Shown here in pieces: positions 1 through 5,638 of a DNA stretch of 7,398 nt. The notes under the pieces are model-generated. The model was not told the DNA's origin. It did no database searches and saw only the letters and a program-made list of their open reading frames with translations. A program made the translations under genes and the position numbers. The number at the start of each line of letters is the position of its first letter. Positions within the stretch are counted from its first letter, which is position 1. Source of the DNA: Bacteroidota bacterium (GTDB taxonomy: Bacteria; Bacteroidota; Bacteroidia; Bacteroidales; WCHB1-69); NCBI GenBank assembly GCA_023459435.1, contig JAEWUL010000033.1:1-7398 (forward strand), written 5' to 3'.

Positions 1-729
1 ATGGAGATCGATACCGATAAATATGATCTGTATTACAAACAACTTTTTGTCTGGGATGAAGATTCTAAAAGAATTGTTGGAGGCTATAGAGTTGGTATGG
101 GCGCAGATATTATGCAAAAATTTGGAAAAAAAGGGTTTTACACTTATACCCTTTTTAAAATGTCCGACAATATGGACCCCATTTTGAAACAAACCCTCGA
201 ATTAGGTAGATCTTTTATTGTTAAAGATTTCCAAAAAGGGACAACAAGTCTCCTCCTGTTATGGAAAGGAATTTTACAAATTTTCGTCTCTTGTAATACC
301 TACAGATATATGCTTGGCCCCGCATCTATCTCCAGTGAATATTCCAGGACTTCGATCAAACTGATAGAAAACTATTTAAGAAGAAATCATTTCGATAAAA
401 AAGTATCGAAATGGATAAAACCATTAAACCCACTTCCTAAGTTTAATTTGTCTAAAACAAAGAAATATGTTAAAGATATTCATTCTGTGGATATGCTGGA
501 CAAAATAATTCTCGATATCGAAGGAGGAAACCGTTCTATCCCCGTTTTGATTAAAAAATATCTTCAATTGAATGGCAAAGTGCTCTCTTTTAATGTGGAT
601 CATGACTTTAATGATGCTCTGGATGTGTTTATACTTCTAGATTGTATGAATGTTCCCGAAGCATCCCTGAGAATGTTGTCTAAAGGTCATTCCGAAGATG
701 TTCTGAAACGGTTTCAATTTAAAGATTAA
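1..729 (+). CDS. C-terminal part of an OlsF/GlsF-like aminolipid acyltransferase (GNAT N-acyltransferase domain), 5' end outside window
   Basis: The frame is open from base 1 to a TAA at 727-729, giving 242 visible residues. The protein resembles the hemolysin-like GNAT fold (Acetyltransf_5 / OlsB-GlsB family) that N-acylates an amino acid such as glycine or ornithine with an acyl-ACP 3-hydroxy fatty acid to make membrane aminolipids. Recognisable parts are YYKQLFVWD (11-19) leading into VGGYR (26-30), the ELGRS core motif (67-71), the LLWKGI segment (86-91), LGPASIS (105-111), and a distal IPVLIKKYL...GKVLSFNVD stretch (180-200). The first strand-helix unit expected before YYKQLF is absent, so the ATG at base 1 is probably an internal Met. 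In Bacteroidota this domain is often fused behind a PlsC-type O-acyltransferase domain of several hundred residues; that fusion is inferred, not seen. It ends 12 bp before rimM on the same strand, so the two are probably cotranscribed. Confidence 0.75.
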   Translation: MEIDTDKYDLYYKQLFVWDEDSKRIVGGYRVGMGADIMQKFGKKGFYTYTLFKMSDNMDPILKQTLELGRSFIVKDFQKGTTSLLLLWKGILQIFVSCNTYRYMLGPASISSEYSRTSIKLIENYLRRNHFDKKVSKWIKPLNPLPKFNLSKTKKYVKDIHSVDMLDKIILDIEGGNRSIPVLIKKYLQLNGKVLSFNVDHDFNDALDVFILLDCMNVPEASLRMLSKGHSEDVLKRFQFKD

Positions 730-741
730 TGTATCCATTTT

Positions 742-1263
742 ATGAAAGATTTTTTTTACTTGGGTGTTATTACAAAACCTTTTGGATATAAAGGGCAGGC
801 ATTTATCTACTTGGATACAGACCAACCTGAAAAGTACAGTGATCTCGAATCCGTTTTTTTACATGTGGATGATGAAATGGTTCCCTACATGATTGAAGAG
901 ATCCAACTCAGAGGCTCCAACCAGGCTGTTGTGAAATTTGCTGATATTGATGGTGATGAGATCAAATCATTTATGAAAACAGAACTATATCTCCCAATCA
1001 CCGCATTGCCACCTCTTACCGGCAATAAGTTCTATTTTCATGAAGTGATTGGTTTTCATGTCATAGATTCTGTAAAAGGTGATATTGGTACAATTGTCGA
1101 TTTTATTGATGTCATCCAACAACCAATCATGCAAATTGATTTCAACGGGAAAGAGATATTAATTCCAGCAGTGGATCATTTTTTTGAATCCATTGATCGT
1201 GCTAAAAAGGAGATCTATATCAAAGCCCCTGATGGATTGATTGATGTTTATATAGATGAGTAA
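742..1263 (+). CDS. rimM: Ribosome maturation factor RimM
   Basis: Complete 173-residue protein, the usual RimM length. RimM binds ribosomal protein S19 on the 30S subunit and assists maturation of the 16S rRNA head domain in the cytoplasm. The N-terminal RimM barrel carries the diagnostic GVITKPFGYKG (8-18). A linker around 85-95 leads to the C-terminal PRC-barrel, which includes FYFHEVIGF, the ILIPAVDHFF segment, and the family-typical tail GLIDVY (165-170). The ATG at 742 sits 12 bp after the upstream stop and fits the expected N-terminus. No Shine-Dalgarno sequence is seen, as is common in Bacteroidota. In many Bacteroidota rimM follows rpsP; here the gene before it is the lipid acyltransferase. 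The 3' end overlaps the next gene by 8 bp. Confidence 0.95.
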   Translation: MKDFFYLGVITKPFGYKGQAFIYLDTDQPEKYSDLESVFLHVDDEMVPYMIEEIQLRGSNQAVVKFADIDGDEIKSFMKTELYLPITALPPLTGNKFYFHEVIGFHVIDSVKGDIGTIVDFIDVIQQPIMQIDFNGKEILIPAVDHFFESIDRAKKEIYIKAPDGLIDVYIDE

Positions 1264-1996
1264 CCTTTCCCCTTTTCAATTCAAACAATTTGCCCTATAC
1301 CATCATAAAAGTGCTTTAAAAATTGGCACTGACAGCGTGTTACTGGCTTCTGTAATCCATGCTCATCAATCGAAATTTGTTTTAGATATTGGCTGTGGTT
1401 GTGGCGTGATCCTTTTTTGCATTGCAGCTAAAAATTTTCAGGAACGAAATGATCTTCAATTTTATACAGGTGTTGATATCGACCAAGAATCTATTGAAGA
1501 GGCACTTGAAAATTGGAATCAGTTTCCGTATACGAATAATCAATGGTTTAGATTTTTACATACTTCCATTCAGGAGTTTGCTATTGAGAATATGGAGTAT
1601 GACCTAATCGTTTCTAATCCACCTTATTTTGGAGATTCTTTAAAATCACCTTGCGAAAAAAAACAACGCAGTAAACACAGAGATGCTCATTTAAGTTTTG
1701 AAGACTTAGCGACCAGTGTGGATACATTACTTTCAAAAGATGGATTTTTTTACCTTATTCTTCCTCCTCATGAGATGAATGAATTTAACGCCATCATTTC
1801 TCAAAAAGGACTTTTCTCCTGTTTTCAGATGAATATTTATCCCATACAGGAAAAACCAATTCATAGAATTATTAAAGGATATTGCAAGAAAAACCCACCC
1901 CCTTTTGAAATTCTAGATCTCTGGATTAGAGAATCAACACAGGAATATAGCGAACAATATAAAAGAATTACAAAGCAGTTTTATCTTAACTTTTAA
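1256..1996 (+). CDS. trmN6: TrmN6/YfiC-like tRNA1(Val) (adenine-37-N6)-methyltransferase
   Basis: Complete 246-residue SAM-dependent methyltransferase. The opening FQFKQFALYHHKSALKIGTDSVLL corresponds to the TrmN6 lead-in (F-K-Q-F ... K-I/V-GTD-V-L). Motif I is DIGCGCGVI (44-52). An acidic residue ending the second strand is in GVDID (72-76). The catalytic N6-adenine motif NPPYF is at 121-125, followed by the family-typical K-x-x-R-x-x-A-x-H region (SKHRDAHLSF). The family methylates N6 of A37 in tRNA-Val(cmo5UAC) in E. coli; the tRNA substrate in this organism is inferred. The ATG at 1256 overlaps the end of rimM (ATGAGTAA), which suggests coupled translation of two RNA/ribosome maturation enzymes. 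The gene ends 10 bp from the convergent DUF4468 gene. Confidence 0.88.
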   Translation: MSNLSPFQFKQFALYHHKSALKIGTDSVLLASVIHAHQSKFVLDIGCGCGVILFCIAAKNFQERNDLQFYTGVDIDQESIEEALENWNQFPYTNNQWFRFLHTSIQEFAIENMEYDLIVSNPPYFGDSLKSPCEKKQRSKHRDAHLSFEDLATSVDTLLSKDGFFYLILPPHEMNEFNAIISQKGLFSCFQMNIYPIQEKPIHRIIKGYCKKNPPPFEILDLWIRESTQEYSEQYKRITKQFYLNF

Positions 1997-2006
1997 AACA
2001 ATAACA

Positions 2007-2558
2007 CTACCAATCGTCGGTTACAACCGGTTTTGGCATCATCCCATCCTGCAATGAAATAATCAAAGATTGCATGTTTTCATGAATCTCATTCAAATAG
2101 TCGTACCAAGAGGGTTGCCATCTGGAGTGTTTTTGATCGAACCAGATCTCAATAGGAGCTGCTGCTGCTGCCTTTTCATTAAAATCGGTAATAGTATACC
2201 TATATCGGTCCTGGCGGCACTCTAGCTTAAAATTATAATATACAACGTTCTTGTATACTTTGGAACCATCTTTCATTTTGTTGTGAATCTTAACACCTGA
2301 ACGGATCTCAATCAAACCCTTCTCTCTGTCAGCAGTTTTAATCACTTCTGCTGTATTCTTGTAATAGGTTTTAACCCACTCCATAGCTCTGTCATAAAGC
2401 TCTTGTGGGGATCCTTTTTCATTTATTACATCTTTGTAAGTTACCAACTTAGTTGTTTCATCAATAGGTAAGTCAGGGGTAACATATACTACCTCCTTCT
2501 GCCCCATAACGAAAGATGACGAAATCAATAGAATGTATATTAAAAACGATTTTTTCAT
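2007..2558 (-). CDS. Secreted DUF4468-domain protein of unknown function
   Basis: Complete 183-residue protein. Residues 1-19 form a signal peptide (KK, hydrophobic core LIYILLISSSFVM), with predicted cleavage before Gln20. There is no lipobox Cys, so a soluble periplasmic or exported protein is expected. Residues about 30-126 match the DUF4468 pattern (TBP-like fold) common in Bacteroidota: a YKDVI segment, then ELYDRAMEWVKTYYK, a K-T-A-D-R-E-K-G-L-I-E-I-R strand pair, VVYYNFKLECRQDRYRYTITDF. A run of five Ala (130-134) encoded by a GCA repeat links to the Trp-rich segment WQPSWYDYL and a final amphipathic helix. The molecular role of DUF4468 is not known to me. It starts 15 bp after the folA stop and is probably the last gene of the ABC ATPase-folA unit. 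The domain call rests on pattern memory. Confidence 0.78.
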   Translation of the reverse strand: MKKSFLIYILLISSSFVMGQKEVVYVTPDLPIDETTKLVTYKDVINEKGSPQELYDRAMEWVKTYYKNTAEVIKTADREKGLIEIRSGVKIHNKMKDGSKVYKNVVYYNFKLECRQDRYRYTITDFNEKAAAAAPIEIWFDQKHSRWQPSWYDYLNEIHENMQSLIISLQDGMMPKPVVTDDW

Positions 2559-2573
2559 ACTTGTAAATTTATT

Positions 2574-3074
2574 TTATAGACTCTCTTTTCTGATAAAAGT
2601 TTGAAATGTTAAATTGTATTTGTTTTTTTCATCTTTGGGAGCATAGATCTCCTCTTCAAGAGACCACTCGTTTGCGTTAAAACGGGGGAAATAACAATCT
2701 GCTGTAAAATGGGCATCAATTCGGGTCAAATATAATTTTCCAACCAATCCAATAAACAAAGAGTATATAGTGGCACCTCCAATGATAAACGATTCCTTTT
2801 CTTCACAAACCAATTCCATTGCTTCCTCTACGGAATGTACCACTTCACAATCTGGATATTTCACATTTTGATCTAAGGTAATTACAATGTTTCTTCTGTT
2901 GGGAAGTGGTTTCTTGGGAAGTGATTCCCAGGTCCTGTCACCCATGATCACAGGGCATCCGGAGGTTTTCTCTTTAAAATATTTTAAATCAGCAGGAAGG
3001 TGACATAAAAGTTGGTTTTGAAATCCTAATTCAAAATCTTTACCAACGGCAGCGATCATACTTAAGTTCTTCAT
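2574..3074 (-). CDS. folA: Dihydrofolate reductase
   Basis: Complete 166-residue DHFR, normal length for the chromosomal family. It reduces dihydrofolate to tetrahydrofolate with NADPH in the cytoplasm, feeding thymidylate, purine and methionine synthesis, and is the target of trimethoprim. Visible landmarks: MIAAVGKDFELGF (N-terminal strand and Met20-type loop), the LPADLK motif with catalytic Asp29 (E. coli Asp27), MGDRTWESLP (44-53), PLPNRRNIVIT with the folate-glutamate Arg60 (E. coli Arg57), and the IIGGATIY cofactor loop (97-104). The E. coli Pro-Trp-Asn just before LP is Leu-Cys-His here, a kind of replacement I recall in Bacteroidota. More notable is Asp46 at the position of E. coli Arg44 (see findings). 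The start is 5 bp past the ABC ATPase stop, so it is almost certainly cotranscribed. Confidence 0.95.
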   Translation of the reverse strand: MKNLSMIAAVGKDFELGFQNQLLCHLPADLKYFKEKTSGCPVIMGDRTWESLPKKPLPNRRNIVITLDQNVKYPDCEVVHSVEEAMELVCEEKESFIIGGATIYSLFIGLVGKLYLTRIDAHFTADCYFPRFNANEWSLEEEIYAPKDEKNKYNLTFQTFIRKESL

Positions 3075-3079
3075 ATTTT

Positions 3080-3814
3080 TTATTTGGTTAGGATATGGAA
3101 AATCTCTTCCATAGAAAGTTCTTTTGAATCTTTTTTCTTTCTAAGTGTACTAACAGTTTCCTGTAATTCATTAATCTTTGAATTTGCAACGATAGTACCT
3201 CTATTGATGATAATCACACGGTCACACATCGCTTCCACTTCTTGCATGATATGAGTAGAAAGCAATACCGTTTTGGTTTTTCCACATTTTTTGATCAACT
3301 CCCGAATCTCTACCAACTGATTGGGATCTAATCCCGTTGTAGGTTCATCTAAAATCAGAACTTCCGGATCATGTATCAATGCTTGCGCTAATCCAACTCT
3401 TTGTTTATATCCTCTGGATAAAGCGCCAATTTTTTTGTGTTGTTCCAATTCCAGATGCGTCATCGAGATCACTTCATCAATCCGTTTCTTTTTATCTTTT
3501 ATTTTGTGAATACCGGCAATAAATTCAAGAAATTCCCGAACATACATTTCAAAATAGAGTGGATTTGCTTCGGATAAATAGCCCACTTTTTTTCTAAGTT
3601 CCAGAGAATCATTCCAAATGTCTAATCCACAAACAGATACGTCTCCTTCTGTGGGAGGAATATAACAGGTAATGATTTTCATCATGGTCGATTTACCGGC
3701 ACCGTTAGGTCCTAAAAAACCAACAATCTCCCCTTTTTTGACTTCAAAACTGACTTTATTCAATGCGAATTGATCGCCATAAAGTTTAGATACATTATTT
3801 ACAATTATTGACAT
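3080..3814 (-). CDS. GldA-like ABC transporter ATP-binding protein, short C-terminus
   Basis: Complete 244-residue ABC ATPase. In order: Walker A GPNGAGKST (35-43), Q-loop region YLSEANPLYFEMYVREFL (79-96, Glu in place of Gln as in the GldA group), signature LSRGYKQR (132-139), Walker B VLILDE (152-157), D-loop TGLDPNQLVEIR (160-171) and H-loop STHIMQEVEAMCDRV with His188. The segments NPLYFEMYVREF, LSRGYKQRVGLAQAL and LDPNQLVEIR are very close to GldA of gliding Bacteroidota, which is thought to work with the GldF/GldG membrane proteins. GldA is about 300 residues; here only about 40 follow GTIVA, missing most of the C-terminal accessory domain but keeping a final SMEEIFHILTK helix. No permease lies nearby; gldA separate from gldFG is known in Flavobacterium. 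It could also serve another GldFG/Nat-type exporter, so no gene symbol is given. Confidence 0.85.
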   Translation of the reverse strand: MSIIVNNVSKLYGDQFALNKVSFEVKKGEIVGFLGPNGAGKSTMMKIITCYIPPTEGDVSVCGLDIWNDSLELRKKVGYLSEANPLYFEMYVREFLEFIAGIHKIKDKKKRIDEVISMTHLELEQHKKIGALSRGYKQRVGLAQALIHDPEVLILDEPTTGLDPNQLVEIRELIKKCGKTKTVLLSTHIMQEVEAMCDRVIIINRGTIVANSKINELQETVSTLRKKKDSKELSMEEIFHILTK

Positions 3815-3833
3815 AGTAAAACATATTGAATTG

Positions 3834-3862
3834 CAAAAATACTGAAAATTGGTGTATCAAAA
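3834..3862 (-). promoter_or_regulatory. Probable promoter of the ABC ATPase-folA-DUF4468 unit
   Basis: On the minus strand TATTTTTG (3834-3841) matches the Bacteroidota -7 consensus TAnnTTTG. A TTTTG at 3858-3862 lies 16 bp upstream, slightly short of the usual spacing. Transcription would begin near 3828, giving a leader of only about 14 nt before the ATG at 3814. Such boxes arise easily in AT-rich DNA, so this is an inference from motif and position. Confidence 0.5.
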
Positions 3863-3881
3863 TTAAACCGTGAAAAAATCG

Positions 3882-3889
3882 TATCTTTG
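3882..3889 (+). promoter_or_regulatory. Probable -7 box of the ahcY promoter
   Basis: TATCTTTG fits the Bacteroidota -7 consensus TAnnTTTG and lies 34 bp before the ahcY ATG, predicting a leader of about 28 nt. No TTG is found at the usual -33 spacing (the nearest, 3849-3851, is 30 bp away). The short leader leaves no room for a SAH or SAM riboswitch. Confidence 0.55.
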
Positions 3890-3923
3890 CAACCGTATTT
3901 ATTTATGAATTTAAACAGATAAA

Positions 3924-5336
3924 ATGATGACTGATTACGAATTAAGGTACAAAGTGGCTGATATGTCACTTGCAGAATGGGGTCGCAAAGAGATCGAAAT
4001 TGCTGAAAAAGAGATGCCCGGTTTAATGGCAATCCGTGAAAAATATGGCAATTCTCAACCCCTTAAAGGAGCCAGAATTACGGGTTCTTTACACATGACT
4101 ATTCAAACTGCTGTTTTGATAGAAACATTGGCTCATTTAGGAGCTGAAGTAAGATGGTGCAGTTGCAACATTTTCTCCACGCAAGATCAGGCTGCCGCTG
4201 CCATTGCGGCCGTTGGAATTCCCGTTTTTGCGTGGAAAGGGGAAACTCTGGAAGAGTATTGGTGGTGTACCAATCAAGCATTGGCATTTCCCGGTGGAAA
4301 AGGCCCTAACCTAATCGTTGATGATGGTGGTGATGCCACTCTTTTAATACATCTGGGTTATAAAGCTGAAAATGACGCTACCGTATTGGATAAAAAAGCG
4401 GAATCTGCCGAAGAAGAGATCATTCTGACTACATTAAAAAAACTATTGGCAGAAAATCCTACCCGTTGGCATAATACAATCGCTGAACTGAAAGGGGTTT
4501 CTGAAGAAACAACGACAGGTGTACATCGGTTATACCAAATGATGGAAAAAGGGGAATTGTTAATCCCTGCTATAAATGTGAACGATTCCGTTACCAAATC
4601 AAAATTTGATAACAAATATGGTTGCCGCGAGTCATTGGCTGATGGAATCAAACGCGCTACCGATGTAATGCTTGCAGGGAAAGTAGTCGTTGTTTGCGGT
4701 TATGGCGATGTAGGGAAAGGTTGTGCTCAATCGATGCAATCTTATGGCGCTCGTGTTATCGTTACCGAAATTGATCCTATTTGCGCTTTACAAGCCGCTA
4801 TGGAAGGTTTTGAAGTAAAACCTATTGAAGATGCTCTTCATGAAGGAAACATTTATGTTACTACTACAGGAAACAAAGATGTGATCACAGCAGAACATCT
4901 GACTCAAATGAAAGATCAATCAATCGTATGTAATATTGGACATTTTGATAACGAAATCCAGATGGCTCAATTCGAAGCAATCCCAAACATTACCAAAAGA
5001 ACCATCAAACCTCAGGTGGATGAATATATTTTCCCTGATGGGCACTCCATTTTCATCTTAGCTGAAGGACGTTTGGTGAACTTAGGTTGCGCTACAGGGC
5101 ATCCTTCGTTTGTCATGAGTAACTCTTTTACTAACCAAACGATGGCTCAGATAGACCTTTGGACTAAAGATTATCACGTGGGTGTTTACAATTTACCAAA
5201 GATTTTGGACGAAGAAGTAGCCCGTTTACATCTAACTAAAATTGGAGTTAAATTAACCACTTTAACCAAAGAACAAGCTGATTATATTGGAGTTCCTGTT
5301 GAAGGACCATACAAACCTGACCATTACAGGTATTAA
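3924..5336 (+). CDS. ahcY: Adenosylhomocysteinase (S-adenosyl-L-homocysteine hydrolase)
   Basis: Complete 470-residue enzyme, matching the long bacterial form, which carries an insertion relative to the ~430-residue animal form. It reversibly hydrolyses S-adenosylhomocysteine to adenosine and homocysteine, using tightly bound NAD, and so relieves product inhibition of SAM-dependent methyltransferases in the cytoplasm. Landmarks: substrate-domain STQDQAAAA (85-93, active-site Asp88), the [19 protein letters not shown] block with catalytic Lys/Asp/Asn/Cys, Rossmann motif GYGDVGKG (259-266), [10 protein letters not shown], and the C-terminal KPDHYRY (464-470), whose Lys and Tyr contact NAD of the neighbouring subunit. 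All catalytic motifs are intact. Two adjacent ATGs (3924 and 3927) could start it; the first is used here, and the difference is one Met. It is transcribed divergently from the ABC ATPase, with tRNA-Cys 87 bp downstream and no strong terminator in between. Confidence 0.97.
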   Translation: MMTDYELRYKVADMSLAEWGRKEIEIAEKEMPGLMAIREKYGNSQPLKGARITGSLHMTIQTAVLIETLAHLGAEVRWCSCNIFSTQDQAAAAIAAVGIPVFAWKGETLEEYWWCTNQALAFPGGKGPNLIVDDGGDATLLIHLGYKAENDATVLDKKAESAEEEIILTTLKKLLAENPTRWHNTIAELKGVSEETTTGVHRLYQMMEKGELLIPAINVNDSVTKSKFDNKYGCRESLADGIKRATDVMLAGKVVVVCGYGDVGKGCAQSMQSYGARVIVTEIDPICALQAAMEGFEVKPIEDALHEGNIYVTTTGNKDVITAEHLTQMKDQSIVCNIGHFDNEIQMAQFEAIPNITKRTIKPQVDEYIFPDGHSIFILAEGRLVNLGCATGHPSFVMSNSFTNQTMAQIDLWTKDYHVGVYNLPKILDEEVARLHLTKIGVKLTTLTKEQADYIGVPVEGPYKPDHYRY

Positions 5337-5404
5337 AAAAAAGGTTTAAGAATACAAAAATCAGATTTTTTATAGAATAGTATTCATAATTCGTAAAATT
5401 TTTG

Positions 5405-5412
5405 TATTTTTG
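5405..5412 (+). promoter_or_regulatory. Probable -7 box for tRNA-Cys
   Basis: TATTTTTG matches the Bacteroidota TAnnTTTG consensus and ends 11 bp before the tRNA 5' end, so transcription would start about 5 nt ahead of the mature tRNA. No clear -33 TTG is present at normal spacing. The tRNA may also be reached by readthrough from ahcY. Confidence 0.5.
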
Positions 5413-5423
5413 CACTCTTAAAT

Positions 5424-5494
5424 GGTCTCTTGGCCGAGCGGCTAGGCACCGGTCTGCAAAACCGTCTACTCCAGTTCGAATCTGGAAGAGACCT
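5424..5494 (+). tRNA. tRNA-Cys (anticodon GCA)
   Basis: A 71-nt cloverleaf folds by hand. Acceptor GGTCTCT (5424-5430) pairs with AGAGACC (5487-5493). D stem GCC pairs with GGC (5433-5435 / 5445-5447). The anticodon loop CTGCAAA has GCA at 5456-5458. T stem TCCAG/CTGGA surrounds loop TTCGAAT (5475-5481). The discriminator is T (5494), the Cys identity base. The four-nt variable loop CTAC agrees with tRNA-Cys. CCA is not encoded, so it must be added by a nucleotidyltransferase. In the anticodon stem the outermost pair (27-43) is a C-T mismatch; the other four pairs are sound. Confidence 0.96.
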
Positions 5495-5495
5495 C

Positions 5496-5528
5496 AAAAA
5501 AAGCGCTGAAGCAATTCAGGGCTTTTTT
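5496..5528 (+). terminator. Intrinsic terminator after tRNA-Cys
   Basis: A hairpin forms from AGCGCTGAA (5502-5510) and TTCAGGGCT (5515-5523) around a GCAA loop, with one G-G mismatch in the stem. An A-run precedes it and a T-run follows (to 5528), so it would end the tRNA transcript and any ahcY readthrough. Confidence 0.8.
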
Positions 5529-5587
5529 GTTTTTACGAACTTTCCTAACCTTTAAGCATTCAACTGATCTACCGGAGTTTTAATAAT

Positions 5588-5618
5588 AAAAAAAAAGGCC
5601 TCGAAAGAGGCCTTTTTT
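5588..5618. terminator. Bidirectional intrinsic terminator
   Basis: A perfect GGCCTC / GAGGCC stem (5597-5602 / 5607-5612) with a GAAA tetraloop is flanked by nine A on the left and six T on the right, extending the pairing to about 12 bp. It reads as a terminator in both directions. It lies 20 bp past the stop of the minus-strand T9SS gene and also insulates that gene from the tRNA side. The 59 bp between this and the previous hairpin show no gene or motif. Confidence 0.88.
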
Positions 5619-5638
5619 GATTTGAAGTGTGTTAAAAA

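Noticed and set aside
2018..2034. CGGTT/AACCG inverted repeat near the convergent trmN6 and DUF4468 ends as a terminator
   Set aside because: The loop would be only 2 nt (or the stem 4 bp), it lies inside the DUF4468 coding region, and only four T follow.
3890..3923. SAH or SAM riboswitch in front of ahcY
   Set aside because: The predicted leader is about 28 nt, too short, and no conserved riboswitch core is visible.
3805..4032. Minus-strand open frame of 75 residues overlapping the ahcY start and the intergenic region
   Set aside because: It covers the divergent promoter region and the antisense strand of conserved ahcY codons, with no recognisable domain.
4358..4651. Minus-strand open frame of 97 residues inside ahcY
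   Set aside because: It is fully antisense to a highly conserved enzyme and shows no family motif or initiation signal.
5356..5371. AAAAATC/GATTTTT repeat as the ahcY terminator
   Set aside because: The loop would be a single base; the feasible version has only five A-T pairs and no GC, too weak for an intrinsic terminator.
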